Shown here in pieces: positions 9,936-21,920 of a stretch of DNA of 64,000 nucleotides. This DNA comes from Kaustia mangrovi (lineage in GTDB: Bacteria; Pseudomonadota; Alphaproteobacteria; Rhizobiales; Im1): NCBI RefSeq assembly GCF_015482775.1, contig NZ_CP058214.1, positions 2,656,501 through 2,720,500 of the forward strand, in the 5' to 3' direction. The notes under the pieces are model-generated. The model was not told the origin of the DNA and made no database searches. It was given only the letters and a program-made list of their open reading frames with translations. Made by a program: the position numbers and the translations under genes. Position 1 is the stretch's first letter. The number at the start of each line of letters is the position of its first letter.

Positions 9936-11141
9936 CTAGAACCCCGTCCCGCTGAACCGGCTCGGGGCGGGCTGCACGACGCGCGGCCCGGACGGGGTGA
10001 CCTCGAGGATGGCGAGCCCGCGCTCGATCCGCCCGTCGGTGCGGAAGCGGAACAGGCCGTTCATGCCCTGGAAGCCCTGCGAGTTCGTGATCTGGGAGGA
10101 CGAGAAGCTGCCGCCGCCGGAACGCTCCATGGCGATGGCCATGGAGACGGCGTCGTAGGCGAGGCTCGCCAGCCGCGGCGGCGAGCCGCCATAGGTCGCC
10201 GCATATTTCTGGTCGAAGCGGCTTACCAGATTGGGCGACACGCCCGCATACCAGCCATTGATCGCAATCGGCACGGTGCGCACCGTCTGGTCGTCCCACA
10301 GGCCGGTGCCGAGTGTCTTCACCGAGCTGGCATTGACGCCGGCGTCGTTGAGCGTGGCGCCGATGGCTCTCAGGAGGGTGCCGCCTTCCGCGATCATGAG
10401 CGCCTGCACGTTGCGGCTCTGGTCGGAGACCACGGAGGCGACGCGCTTGGCCGGCTCGGCCACGCTCTGCTGATTACGCGCGAACCGTTCCAGCGCGACG
10501 ATTCGCCCGCCATTGGCGCGTGCGGTGTCGTGCAGCGCGCGCTCGACCGTGTTGCCGTATTGCGACTGCGGCACGAGTGCGGCGATGTTGCGCAGGCCCT
10601 GCGCGATGGCATATCGGGTGACGCTGGCGACCTCCTGCTCCGGCGGGAAGCTCATCAGATAGACGCCCGCATCGGCCACCGAGGAGACCGAGGAGAAGGC
10701 GATGACCGGGACGCTCTGCTGGCGCGCGACGGGCGCGACCGCCTGAACGGAGCTTGAGAACAACGGGCCGAGAATGAGCTGTGCACCCTCGTTGAGGGCG
10801 GCTTGAGCGGCCTGGCGCGCACCCGATGCGCTGCCCTGCGTGTCCTTGGTGACGAGCACGATGCCCGGACTGCCGGAATCGAGCATGGCGAGCTCGGCGG
10901 CCTGCTTCATGGCCTTGGCAACGCGCGCGGAGTCGCCGCCCGACGACAGCGGCAGGAGAAGGCCGACCTTCACGCCCTGCTGGTTGATATTGGCGGCCTG
11001 GGAATTCACCGCGCCCGGCGCCGGCTGCGCCTGCCGCGAGCTGGATCCGGAGCTCCCGAACAGGCTGCCCATATTGCTGCTGCAGCCGGCAAGTCCGACC
11101 GCAAGGCCCGCAAACAGGAGGACGCGCAGCGCTGCGGCCAT
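9936..11141 (-). CDS. Penicillin-binding protein activator (LpoA-like lipoprotein)
   Basis: Predicted lipoprotein with a periplasmic substrate-binding (type I) fold, of the family annotated as LpoA-type activators of peptidoglycan synthases. From the ATG at 11141 there is a signal sequence with hydrophobic stretch (LRVLLFAGLAVGLAGC) and a lipobox LAGC. A Ser/Gly/Pro linker follows, then VGLLLPLSSGGDSARVAKAM, LILGPLFSSSVQAVAPVA, VPVIAFSSV and the C-terminal lobe. The length is 401 residues. The frame extends to 11282, and an upstream GTG is possible. It is divergent from rsmI, the usual arrangement in alphaproteobacteria. Confidence 0.82.
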   Translation of the reverse strand: MAAALRVLLFAGLAVGLAGCSSNMGSLFGSSGSSSRQAQPAPGAVNSQAANINQQGVKVGLLLPLSSGGDSARVAKAMKQAAELAMLDSGSPGIVLVTKDTQGSASGARQAAQAALNEGAQLILGPLFSSSVQAVAPVARQQSVPVIAFSSVSSVADAGVYLMSFPPEQEVASVTRYAIAQGLRNIAALVPQSQYGNTVERALHDTARANGGRIVALERFARNQQSVAEPAKRVASVVSDQSRNVQALMIAEGGTLLRAIGATLNDAGVNASSVKTLGTGLWDDQTVRTVPIAINGWYAGVSPNLVSRFDQKYAATYGGSPPRLASLAYDAVSMAIAMERSGGGSFSSSQITNSQGFQGMNGLFRFRTDGRIERGLAILEVTPSGPRVVQPAPSRFSGTGF

Positions 11142-11439
11142 ATGGCCGCGGGCGCCGTCGAGGACACGCGAAAATACGTTCAGGACACCGGGTAACAGCA
11201 CGATTTCCCCACCATTGAACACATCAGGCGGTTGCGACACATGACGGTCCGGCGGCCCGCCGGACGGTGAACGCGAAGTCACCTCTCGTCACCTGAGCTA
11301 ACCCCCGATAAGCTAAACAAAGCCTTAAGGGATTGAAAGCCCGCGGTTGGCCGGACCGGCCGCGGCGCATTGTCTGGAGACCGCCCGCCGAGATGTCTGC
11401 CGCCTTACCTGCCAGTAGCGAACCGGGTTCCGGAACCGC

Positions 11440-12360
11440 ATGAGTACCAGGACAGATGCCGGCGCGCGCGCGCGCCGCTACACCATCGAGGGCCAATCCG
11501 TCGCCGCGCCTCCCCTGGAGCCGGGGCTCTATGTGACGGCCACGCCGATCGGCAATCTGGGCGACGTGACCCTGCGCGCGCTCGCCACGCTCGCCGCCGC
11601 CGACGGCATACTGTGCGAGGACACACGCGTGACCCGCAGGCTGACGGCCCATTTCGGCATCGCCACCCCGCTCGCCGCCTATCACGAGCACAATGCCGCA
11701 CGGGCAAGGCCCGGCATTCTGGCCCGTCTCGAGGCCGGCGAGGCCATCGCGCTGGTGAGCGATGCGGGCACGCCGCTGATCTCCGATCCGGGCTTCAAGC
11801 TGGTGCGCGAGGCGCGCGAGGCGGGCATCGCCGTCACGGCTGTGCCGGGGGCCAGCGCGGCGGTCGCGGCGGTCTCCATTGCCGGGTTGCCGAGCGACCG
11901 GTTCCTGTTTGCGGGCTTCCTGCCCGCGCGCGGCGGCGAGCGGCGCCGGGCACTGGAGCGCCTCATGGCGGTCGAGGCCTCGATCGTGCTCTACGAGGCG
12001 CCGCAGCGGATCGAAAATCTCCTGACCATGCTGGACGAGGTCGCCCCGGACCGCGAGCTCGCGGTCACGCGCGAGCTCACCAAGCGGTTCGAGGAAGTCC
12101 TCACCGGCGTGCCCGCGGAGGTGGGCGCCAGGCTGGAGGCGCGCGACGGCGTGAAGGGCGAGGTGACCGTGGTGATCGCGCCGCCGGCGCAGACCGGCAC
12201 GGACGAGCCGGACCGGGCCGCCGTCGACGAGGCGCTGCGCCGGGCGCTCGGGCGCCAGTCGACCGGCAAGGCCGCGGCCGAGGTCGCCCGCGCCTTCGGC
12301 CTGAACCGGCGCGATGTCTATGCGCGCGCGCTCGAGCTGAAGGATGCAGAGGAGGAGTGA
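11440..12360 (+). CDS. rsmI: 16S rRNA 2'-O-ribose C1402 methyltransferase RsmI
   Basis: SAM-dependent enzyme that methylates the 2'-OH of C1402 in 16S rRNA near the P site. The 306-residue tetrapyrrole-methylase fold shows VTATPIGNLGDVTLRAL, EDTRVTRRL, ALVSDAGTPLISDPGF, AVPGASAAVAA and LYEAPQRIENLL. The C-terminus has AVTRELTKRFEEVLTG and KGEVTVVI. The stop overlaps the yraN start (TGATG), so the two are coupled. It is divergent from the LpoA-like gene. Confidence 0.97.
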   Translation: MSTRTDAGARARRYTIEGQSVAAPPLEPGLYVTATPIGNLGDVTLRALATLAAADGILCEDTRVTRRLTAHFGIATPLAAYHEHNAARARPGILARLEAGEAIALVSDAGTPLISDPGFKLVREAREAGIAVTAVPGASAAVAAVSIAGLPSDRFLFAGFLPARGGERRRALERLMAVEASIVLYEAPQRIENLLTMLDEVAPDRELAVTRELTKRFEEVLTGVPAEVGARLEARDGVKGEVTVVIAPPAQTGTDEPDRAAVDEALRRALGRQSTGKAAAEVARAFGLNRRDVYARALELKDAEEE

Positions 12361-12746
12361 TGCGCGGGCGCGCCGGCGACACCGCCTCCCGACAGGCCGC
12401 CTTCCGGCGCGGCCACCTCGCCGAGGCGCTCGCCGCCGGACTCCTGACGCTCAAGGGATATCGCGTGATCGCCCGGCGCTATCGCTGCCCGGTGGGCGAG
12501 ATCGACCTCATCGTGCGGCGCGGGGCGACGATCGTCTTCGTGGAGGTGAAGCAGCGCGCCGACGCGGCATCCGCCCTCCACGCGCTGACCCCGCGCCAGC
12601 GCGAGCGCATCGTGCGCGCGGCGCAATACTGGCTGTCGCAGCGGCGCGGCGGCCGCCCCGTGGATTGCCGCTTTGACATGGTGATCGCGCGGCCCTACCT
12701 ATGGCTGCGGCATGTCGAGAACGCCTTTCCGGGCACCCCGCTCTAG
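12360..12746 (+). CDS. YraN family protein (UPF0102), nuclease-like fold
   Basis: Conserved protein of unknown role, 128 residues. It carries the core of a restriction-endonuclease-like fold: ARRYRCPVGEIDLIVRRG and IVFVEVKQR (E-x-K), with QRRGGRPVDCRFDMVIA after it. The gene starts inside the rsmI stop codon. The rsmI-yraN-gshB order is widespread in proteobacteria. A DNA-processing role has been suggested for the family but not proven. Confidence 0.9.
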   Translation: MRGRAGDTASRQAAFRRGHLAEALAAGLLTLKGYRVIARRYRCPVGEIDLIVRRGATIVFVEVKQRADAASALHALTPRQRERIVRAAQYWLSQRRGGRPVDCRFDMVIARPYLWLRHVENAFPGTPL

Positions 12747-12797
12747 GGCGCTTTCGGCCATCCGTCCCCAACCGCCCTTCGAGCGAGCGCGAGGCCC

Positions 12798-13748
12798 ATG
12801 TCCCCGAAAACGTCCCTGAAGATCGCCGTCCAGATGGATCCCGTCGCGTCAATCGACATCCGGGGCGATTCCACCTTCGCCCTGCTGCTGGAAGCCCAGA
12901 GGCGCGGCCACGGGATCTTCTATTATCTCCCGAAGGCGCTCAGCCTGCGCGGCGATGCGGTGCACGCCTGGGGGAGCGACCTGGAGGTGCGCGACGAGGC
13001 GGGCAACCATTTCTCGCTGGGCGAGGAACGCCGTGCCGATCTCTCCGGGTTCGACGCTGTGCTGCTGCGCCAGGACCCGCCCTTCGACATGTCCTACATC
13101 TCCTCCACCCATATCCTGGAGCGGATTCATCCTGAAACGCTCGTCGTCAACGACCCGGTGGAGGTGCGCAACGCCCCGGAGAAGCTCTTCGTGATGCGCT
13201 TCTCGGAATTCATGCCGGCCACGCTCATCACCCGCGACCGCGACGAGATCCGCGCCTTCAGGGACGAGTTCGGCGACATCATCCTGAAGCCCCTTTACGG
13301 CAATGGCGGTGCGGGTGTGTTCCGGCTGACGGAAGCCGACGAGAACCTCGCCTCGCTCGTCGAGCTCTTCGAGCAGACCTTCCGCGAGCCCTTCATCGTC
13401 CAGCAATATCTGCCGGAGGTGCGCCGAGGCGACAAGCGCATCATCCTGGTGGACGGCAAGCCCGCTGGGGCCATCAACCGTGTGCCGGCGGTGGGCGAGG
13501 CGCGCTCCAACATGCATGTGGGCGGGCGCGCGGAGCCCGCGGAGATGACCGACCGCGACCGGGCCATCTGCGAGGCCATCGGGCCGGAGCTGTCCCGGCG
13601 CGGCCTGATCTTCGTCGGTATCGACGTGATCGGCGACTATCTCACGGAGATCAACGTCACCTCGCCCACGGGCATCCGCGAGATCGCCCGCTTCGGCGGC
13701 AATGACATCGCCGCGATGATCTGGGATGCCATCGAGGCGCGGGTCTAG
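12798..13748 (+). CDS. gshB: Glutathione synthetase
   Basis: ATP-grasp ligase joining gamma-glutamylcysteine and glycine to give glutathione in the cytosol. The 316-residue protein has the GshB N-terminus ([20 protein letters not shown]), [47 protein letters not shown] and [19 protein letters not shown]. The C-terminus has the metal-binding [21 protein letters not shown]. The ATG is 52 bp after yraN. gshA is not in the window. Confidence 0.97.
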   Translation: MSPKTSLKIAVQMDPVASIDIRGDSTFALLLEAQRRGHGIFYYLPKALSLRGDAVHAWGSDLEVRDEAGNHFSLGEERRADLSGFDAVLLRQDPPFDMSYISSTHILERIHPETLVVNDPVEVRNAPEKLFVMRFSEFMPATLITRDRDEIRAFRDEFGDIILKPLYGNGGAGVFRLTEADENLASLVELFEQTFREPFIVQQYLPEVRRGDKRIILVDGKPAGAINRVPAVGEARSNMHVGGRAEPAEMTDRDRAICEAIGPELSRRGLIFVGIDVIGDYLTEINVTSPTGIREIARFGGNDIAAMIWDAIEARV

Positions 13749-13781
13749 GCGGGGCCGGCCCGGAGCTTCTGTGTGATAGCG

Positions 13782-13860
13782 GCACCGGCCCGCTCCCCCA
13801 CCCGGTCCCCCTTGGCAAGTATGATCTCATGGGTGGCCGGGTGGGGGAGCGGGCCGGTGC
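13782..13860. repeat. 79-bp intergenic palindrome, copy 2 of 5
   Basis: Arms start GCACCGGCCCGCTCCCCCAC and end with its complement at 13860. The ~31-bp centre reads CCCATGAGATCATACTTGCC on the minus strand. It lies between gshB and the ComM-like gene, both on the plus strand. The core is identical to copy 5 (60682-60760) but inverted. Confidence 0.88.
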
Positions 13861-13972
13861 AGCCTGCGGTCTGGCAAAACCGGGAGGCGCGGGCATGTGC
13901 GTTCCCTTAATGTTCTTGCTCTTGCAACCGTTGCGCGGTAGGATTGCCTCCTGACAAGCTTGGGGGGCTTTC

Positions 13973-15502
13973 ATGATCGCGCATGTGAATACGGTGGCGT
14001 TTCACGGCATCGAGGCGATAAAGGTCGACGTTCAGGTCCAGATCGCCTCGGGCATGCCCGCCTTCACCATTGTCGGACTGCCCGACAAGGCGGTGGCGGA
14101 GAGCCGCGAGCGGGTGCGCTCGGCGCTGACCGCGGTGGGGCTCGCGCTGCCGCCCAAGCGCATCACGATCAATCTCGCCCCCGCCGACCTGCCCAAGGAG
14201 GGCAGCCATTACGACCTGCCGATCGTTCTGGGGCTGCTGGCCGCGCTCGGCGTCGTGCCGGGCGACAGTCTTGGCCGCTATACGGTGCTCGGCGAGCTGT
14301 CGCTCGACGGCTCGATCACGGCGGTGGCCGGCGTCCTGCCGTCCGCGCTCAGCGCCTCGGCGCGCGGCGACGGGCTGATCTGCCCCGGGGCCTGCGGGCC
14401 GGAAGCGGCCTGGGCGGGCGAGGATCTCGACATCCTGGCGCCGGACAACCTCGTCCAGCTCATCAACCACTTCAAGGGCACGCAGGTGCTCTCGCGGCCC
14501 GATCCGGAGCTTGCCGAGGAGAGTGCGGTTCTGCCCGACCTCAAGGACATCAAGGGTCAGGAGAGCGCCAAGCGCGCGCTCGAGGTTGCCGCGGCGGGCG
14601 GGCACAACATGCTCATGATCGGTCCGCCCGGCGCCGGCAAGTCCATGCTCGCCCAGCGCCTGCCTTCCATCCTGCCGGCGATGGATGCGCGCGAGATGCT
14701 CGACGTCTCGATGATCGCCTCGGTGGCGGGCGCGCTGCCGGGAGGCTGCGTCAGCCGCCGGCGGCCGTTCCGCGCGCCGCATCACACGGCGAGCCAGGCG
14801 GCCATGGTCGGCGGCGGCATGCGGGCAAAGCCCGGCGAGATGGCGCTCGCCCATAATGGCGTGCTGTTTCTCGACGAACTGCCGGAGTTCCAGCCCCGGG
14901 TGCTGGAGGCGCTGCGCCAGCCGCTGGAGACGGGCGAGACCGTGGTCGCGCGCGTCAACCATCATGTGAGCTATCCGGCGCGGTTCCAGCTCATCGCGGC
15001 GATGAACCCGTGCCGCTGCGGGCGGGCGGGCGAGCCGGGGCAGAGCTGCCCCCGGGGTCCGCGCTGCGCGGCCGACTATCAGGCGCGCATCTCCGGCCCG
15101 CTGCTCGACCGGATCGACATCGTGCTCGACATCGCGCCGGTGCGCATCGCCGATCTCGCCCTGCCGGCACCGCGCGAGGGCAGCTCGGAGGTCGCCCGAC
15201 GGGTCGCAGGCGCGCGCGAGCGCCAGAGGATACGCTTTGCGGAGACGGACGCGCCGGGGAGGCTCAATGCGCAGGCCGACGGCGAGCGTCTGGAGGCCGT
15301 GGCCACACCCGATGCGGCCGGGGTCCGGCTCCTGTCGGATGCCGCGGAGCGGGCCGGCCTGTCCGCGCGCGGCTACCACCGCGTCCTGCGTGTGGCGCGC
15401 ACGCTGGCCGATCTGGACGGGGCGGACACGGTGGGCCAGACCCATATCGCGGAGGCGCTCAGCTACCGCCACGAGATGCGCCCGCTGAGGACGGCGGCTT
15501 GA
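13973..15502 (+). CDS. comM: YifB/ComM-family AAA ATPase (Mg-chelatase-like)
   Basis: Cytoplasmic AAA+ ATPase of 509 residues. Homologue ComM in Vibrio is a branch-migration helicase needed for natural transformation, and most alphaproteobacterial copies are uncharacterised. The N-terminal Lon-like ribosomal-S5 fold (FHGIEAIKVDVQVQIASGMPAF, RERVRSALTAVGLALP) is followed by Walker A GPPGAGKS near residue 220, Walker B FLDELPEF and a zinc-type cysteine set in NPCRCGRAGEPGQSC. GYHRVLRVARTLADLDG forms the C-terminal lid. The ATG is in a normal context. No competence genes are adjacent. Confidence 0.94.
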   Translation: MIAHVNTVAFHGIEAIKVDVQVQIASGMPAFTIVGLPDKAVAESRERVRSALTAVGLALPPKRITINLAPADLPKEGSHYDLPIVLGLLAALGVVPGDSLGRYTVLGELSLDGSITAVAGVLPSALSASARGDGLICPGACGPEAAWAGEDLDILAPDNLVQLINHFKGTQVLSRPDPELAEESAVLPDLKDIKGQESAKRALEVAAAGGHNMLMIGPPGAGKSMLAQRLPSILPAMDAREMLDVSMIASVAGALPGGCVSRRRPFRAPHHTASQAAMVGGGMRAKPGEMALAHNGVLFLDELPEFQPRVLEALRQPLETGETVVARVNHHVSYPARFQLIAAMNPCRCGRAGEPGQSCPRGPRCAADYQARISGPLLDRIDIVLDIAPVRIADLALPAPREGSSEVARRVAGARERQRIRFAETDAPGRLNAQADGERLEAVATPDAAGVRLLSDAAERAGLSARGYHRVLRVARTLADLDGADTVGQTHIAEALSYRHEMRPLRTAA

Positions 15503-15530
15503 GGCGGCCGGGAAAGGCCGGTAACAATGG

Positions 15531-17960
<2,430 letters not shown>

Positions 17961-18193
17961 GGCGCGTTCGCGCCGCCGGACCGGCATTGCCCGCATGTCC
18001 GCCCGGCCGGTATGCAGGCACGAATGGCGTCTGGACAGGAGCCGTCATCAAACTTTAATAGAACAACGCTTTGTGACATTCTGACTGGGATGCGATCGGC
18101 GAGCGTCGCAATCGGTCCGGTGTTCGCCGTCAGACTCTGACATCGCGCCGGCCACCTTGGAGCAGGCGGTTGCGCAAGGACTGTCTGGATGGC

Positions 18194-19090
18194 ATGACGG
18201 CCAGAGCCCTGAAACCTCCGCCCTCTGTTTCCGAAGGGATGACGCGCATTTCTCCCACTTCTCCCGGATTGGTGCTTGGCCGAAAAGGCACACTCCTCGT
18301 CAGACTGGCCCGCGACAGCGACGATATCGCCGCCGCCCAGAGCCTGCGCTATCGCGTGTTCTACGAGGAGCTGTCGGCGCGGCCCGACCGCGAAACCGCG
18401 CTTGCCCGGCGCGACAGCGACGCGTTCGACGAGATCTGCGACCATCTCCTGGTGGTGGAGACCGGCGAGCCGTCCGACGATCCGGAAGCCGTGCACAGCT
18501 ACGATGGCGAGGTCGTGGGCACCTACCGGCTCCTGCGCCAGGAGGTCGCCGAGCGCACGGCCGGCTTCTACACGCAGGACGAGTTCGATATCGCCGCGCT
18601 CATCGACCGCAAGCCGGAGATCCGCTTTCTCGAGCTCGGCCGGTCCTGCGTCCTCAAGCGCTACAGGACCAAGCCTGTCGTGGAGCTGCTGTGGCAGGGG
18701 ATCTGGAACTATGTCCGCCTGCACAAGCTCGATGTGATGCTGGGCTGCGCGAGCATGACCGGCACCGATCCGGACAGCCTGGCACTGCCCCTGAGCTTCC
18801 TCCACCACCGCTTCCGCGCGCCGGAGGAATGGCGCGTGCGCGCCCAGCCGGACCAGTATGTGGAGCTCAACCGGCTGCCCCCCGGCGAAATCGACGACCG
18901 GGAGGCGATGCGCGCCCTGCCGCCGCTCATCAAGGGCTATCTGCGGCTCGGCGCCTATATCGGCGATGGCGCGGTGGTCGACGAGCAGTTCAACACGACG
19001 GATGTGCTGATCATCCTGCCGGTCTCCTCGATCAACGCCCGCTATTTCTCCCATTTCGGCGCACCGGACGACAATCCGCTCGACCAGTGA
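18194..19090 (+). CDS. olsB: GNAT-type N-acyltransferase, probable L-ornithine N-alpha-acyltransferase OlsB
   Basis: Probably transfers a 3-hydroxyacyl chain from acyl carrier protein to ornithine, the first step to phosphate-free ornithine lipids. The ~298-residue protein shows LARDSDDIAAAQSLRYRVFYEE, DEICDHLLVVE, VGTYRLLRQ, RFLELGRSCVLKRYR and a C-terminal PLIKGYLRLGAYIGDGAVVD. These match the OlsB group of alphaproteobacteria, often labelled 'hemolysin-like'. ATG 18194 is chosen; TTG 18170 and ATG 18239 are alternatives. The second-step gene olsA is not adjacent, although plsC at 33.6 kb belongs to the same broad family. Confidence 0.8.
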   Translation: MTARALKPPPSVSEGMTRISPTSPGLVLGRKGTLLVRLARDSDDIAAAQSLRYRVFYEELSARPDRETALARRDSDAFDEICDHLLVVETGEPSDDPEAVHSYDGEVVGTYRLLRQEVAERTAGFYTQDEFDIAALIDRKPEIRFLELGRSCVLKRYRTKPVVELLWQGIWNYVRLHKLDVMLGCASMTGTDPDSLALPLSFLHHRFRAPEEWRVRAQPDQYVELNRLPPGEIDDREAMRALPPLIKGYLRLGAYIGDGAVVDEQFNTTDVLIILPVSSINARYFSHFGAPDDNPLDQ

Positions 19091-19111
19091 GCGGCGCAAG
19101 GGATTGAAACG

Positions 19112-19184
19112 GCACCGCTCCCCCGTCCGACCGGCCATGAGATTATACTTCCCTAGGCACCCGGGTGGGGGAGCTGGCCGGTGC
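19112..19184. repeat. Intergenic palindrome, copy 3 of 5 (degenerate, 73 bp)
   Basis: Same family as copies 1, 2, 4 and 5. The left arm has lost GGCCC (GCACCGCTCCCCC remains), while the right arm is nearly complete (CCGGGTGGGGGAGC-GGCCGGTGC with one change). The core CCATGAGATTATACTTCCC is on the plus strand. It lies between the convergent olsB and maeB. Confidence 0.8.
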
Positions 19185-19202
19185 AGCCTTGTCGCAAAGA
19201 GG

Positions 19203-19311
19203 CTAGAGCGCATTTCGTGAACCCATGTTCACTCAAATGCCCTCCAGATCCCTATATTGCCGCGCTTTCGAACCGGAAAAGTGGTCTCCACTTTTCCTGA
19301 AAGCGCTCTAG
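19203..19311. repeat. Compound palindrome downstream of maeB; probable terminator
   Basis: Three nested inverted repeats: outer CTAGAGCGC (19203-19211) with GCGCTCTAG (19303-19311), middle GCGCTTTC (19262-19269) with GAAAGCGC (19299-19306), and inner GGAAAAGTGG-TCT-CCACTTTTCC (19275-19297). The maeB stop codon lies in the right arm. The GGAAAAGTGG hairpin is of a type repeated in many Rhizobiales genomes. Read from maeB it can fold as a terminator stem. Confidence 0.7.
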
Positions 19312-21587
19312 CCGTTGATGTCGAAGGCGGCGATGGCGGCGAGGTTGACGAGCTCGTTCGCCGTCGCGCTGAGCGGCGCGATCTGGACCGACTTGTCCAG
19401 CCCGACGATCAGCGGGCCGACAACCGTCACGCCGCCGAGCTGCTGCAGCATCTTCGTGGCGATGCTCGCACTGTCCACATCCGGCATGACGAGCACGTTG
19501 GCCGGGCCGGTGAGGCGCGCGAAGGGGTAGAGCGCCATGGCCTGGCGGTCGAGCGCCACATCGGCCTGCATCTCGCCCTCATACTCGAAATCGACGCCGC
19601 GCTCGTCGAGGCGTTCGACGGCCCTGCGCATGGTCTCGGAACGCTCGCCCTTGGGATGGCCGAAATTGGAGAAGGCGAGGAAGGCGACGCGCGGCTCGTA
19701 ACCGAAGCGGCGCGCGACGCCGGCCGCGCCCTCGGCGATGTCGGCAAGCTCGTCCGCCGCCGGCGTCTCGTGGCAGGTCGTGTCGGCGATGAAGACGGTG
19801 CGCCCGCGGCACAGTGCCATGGATACGCCGATCATGCGCTGACCCGCGCGCGGATCGACGACGCGGCGGACATTCTCCAGCGCCACGGAATAGTTGCGCG
19901 TAATGCCGGTCACCATGGCGTCCGCATCGCCGAGCGCGACCATGCAGGAGCCGAAGATGTTGCGGTCGTTGTTGACCAGCCGCTGGCAGTCGCGCAGCAG
20001 GAAGCCGCGGCGCTGCAGGCGCTTGTAGAGGAAGTCCGCATAGTCCGTGTTGCGGTCCGACAGCCGGGCATTGAGGATGCTCACCGCGTCGTTGAGCTCG
20101 ATGCCCAGCGTACGCACGGTCTGCTCGATCTCCTGGTCGCGCCCGACCAGGATCGCCTGGCCGAGCCCGCTATTGGCGAAGGCGTTGGCGGCGCGGATCA
20201 TGCGCTCCTCCTCGCCCTCCGCGAAGACCACGCGGCGCGGATTGAGGCGGGCCTGCTCGAAGATGCCCTGAAGCGAGCCGGCGATCGGGTCGAGCCGCGC
20301 GCTGAGCTCGGCCACATAGGCGTCGATATCCACGATATCCTTGCCGGCGACGCCGGAATCCATCGCCGCCTTGGCGACCGCCGGGGGAATGTGGCTGATG
20401 AGCCGGGGATCGAACGGCACGGGGATCAGGTAGTCCGGGCCGTAGCGCGGGCGCTGCCCGTGATAGGCGGCGGCCACCTCGTCGGGCACGTCCTCGCGTG
20501 CGAGCTTGGCCAGCGCCTCCGCCGCGGCGATCTTCATCGCGTCGTTGATGGTGCGTGCGCGCACGTCGAGAGCGCCGCGGAAGATGTAGGGGAAGCCGAG
20601 GACGTTGTTGATCTGGTTGGGATAATCGGAGCGTCCGGTGGCCATGATGGCGTCGTCGCGCACCTCCGCGACCTCCTCCGGCGTGATCTCCGGATCCGGG
20701 TTGGCCATGGCGAAGATGATCGGCTGGTCGGCCATGCCGGCCACCATCTCCGGCGTCAGCGCCCCCTTCACCGACAGGCCGAGAAACACATCCGCGCCCT
20801 GAAGCGCGTCGGTGAGCGTGCGCGCCTCGGTCTCCGCGGCGTGGGCCGCCTTCCACTGGTTCAGCCCGTCCGTGCGGCCCTTGTAGACCACGCCCTTGCT
20901 GTCGCACAGGATCGCCCTGTCATGGGGCAGACCCATGGCCTTGACGAGCTCCACGCAGGCAATCGCCGCCGCGCCGGCGCCGTTGATGACGAGTGTGATG
21001 TCCTGAAGCCGCCGTCCCGTCAGGTGCAGCGCGTTGATCAGGCCCGCCACGGCGATGATCGCGGTGCCGTGCTGGTCGTCGTGGAAGACTGGGATGTCCA
21101 TCATCTCGCGCAGCTGCTGCTCGATGATGAAGCAGTCCGGCGCCTTGATGTCCTCCAGATTGATGCCGCCGAAGGCCGGGCCCAGATAGCGCACTGAATT
21201 GATGAACGCGTCGACGTCGGTCGTGTCGATCTCCAGGTCGACTGCGTCTACATCGGCGAAGCGCTTGAAGAGCACGGCCTTGCCCTCCATCACGGGCTTG
21301 GAGGCGAGCGCGCCCAGCGCGCCGAGCCCCAGAATGGCCGTGCCGTTGGAGATGACGGCGACCATGTTGCCCTTCGCCGTGTAGTCATAGGCGGTGATGG
21401 GGTCTTCCGCGATGCGCCGGACCGGCACCGCGACGCCCGGCGAATAGGCAAGGCTCAGATCCCGCTGGGTCGCCATCGGTTTGGTCGGCGTGATCTCCAG
21501 CTTGCCGGGCTTGCCGCGCTGATGGAACAGGAGCGCCTCGACGTCGCTCACCGTGGGGCGCTTGCCCGGATTGTCCTTGGACGCCAT
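19308..21587 (-). CDS. maeB: NADP-dependent malic enzyme with C-terminal phosphotransacetylase domain
   Basis: Oxidatively decarboxylates malate to pyruvate with NADP. The 759-residue protein joins an N-terminal malic-enzyme half (about 1-430) to a C-terminal phosphate acetyltransferase-like half, the MaeB architecture. Seen in order: [82 protein letters not shown] and [16 protein letters not shown]. The start at 21587 follows GGAGAAGG; the frame extends to 21704 without support. It converges with olsB and is divergent from mutS. Confidence 0.96.
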   Translation of the reverse strand: MASKDNPGKRPTVSDVEALLFHQRGKPGKLEITPTKPMATQRDLSLAYSPGVAVPVRRIAEDPITAYDYTAKGNMVAVISNGTAILGLGALGALASKPVMEGKAVLFKRFADVDAVDLEIDTTDVDAFINSVRYLGPAFGGINLEDIKAPDCFIIEQQLREMMDIPVFHDDQHGTAIIAVAGLINALHLTGRRLQDITLVINGAGAAAIACVELVKAMGLPHDRAILCDSKGVVYKGRTDGLNQWKAAHAAETEARTLTDALQGADVFLGLSVKGALTPEMVAGMADQPIIFAMANPDPEITPEEVAEVRDDAIMATGRSDYPNQINNVLGFPYIFRGALDVRARTINDAMKIAAAEALAKLAREDVPDEVAAAYHGQRPRYGPDYLIPVPFDPRLISHIPPAVAKAAMDSGVAGKDIVDIDAYVAELSARLDPIAGSLQGIFEQARLNPRRVVFAEGEEERMIRAANAFANSGLGQAILVGRDQEIEQTVRTLGIELNDAVSILNARLSDRNTDYADFLYKRLQRRGFLLRDCQRLVNNDRNIFGSCMVALGDADAMVTGITRNYSVALENVRRVVDPRAGQRMIGVSMALCRGRTVFIADTTCHETPAADELADIAEGAAGVARRFGYEPRVAFLAFSNFGHPKGERSETMRRAVERLDERGVDFEYEGEMQADVALDRQAMALYPFARLTGPANVLVMPDVDSASIATKMLQQLGGVTVVGPLIVGLDKSVQIAPLSATANELVNLAAIAAFDING

Positions 21588-21920
21588 GGACGCCTTCTCC
21601 CTCGAATTCCCGTCTGTTTCGTGTCTTCGCCGTATCGGCCGATCCTCGGACCCGCGCGCGACCGTGTCGTCGGGGTGTTCCAGATTGTGGGATAGCGATG
21701 CCACGAAGGGCCGTGACCCTAGCTCGCCGAACAGAAGCCCTCAAGAGAAACCCGCACGGTGGCCCGGATCGTTCCATCCTGCGCGATGGCTCCGAAGACT
21801 GTTGACGGGGCCTGCCGGAGGGCAGACAGTCCGCGCCGCCCTTGCTAGAGTCGCCCGCTGATCGGGGCGGTGCTCCCGTCTTGAGGCGAATGCGCGTGGC
21901 GATGGCGGTTTTCGGGATCG
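21588..21920. other. Intergenic region between divergent maeB and mutS
   Basis: In this 333-bp gap I found no gene with family features and no promoter pair with good spacing on either strand. A TTGACG at 21802 lacks a -10 at a proper distance. Promoters for both genes should lie here but cannot be placed by eye. Confidence 0.5.

Noticed and set aside
19257-21197. A 646-codon plus-strand frame opposite maeB
   Set aside because: Antisense of maeB, which has full malic-enzyme and phosphotransacetylase motifs.
21802-21850. mutS promoter from TTGACG
   Set aside because: No -10 element at a suitable distance.
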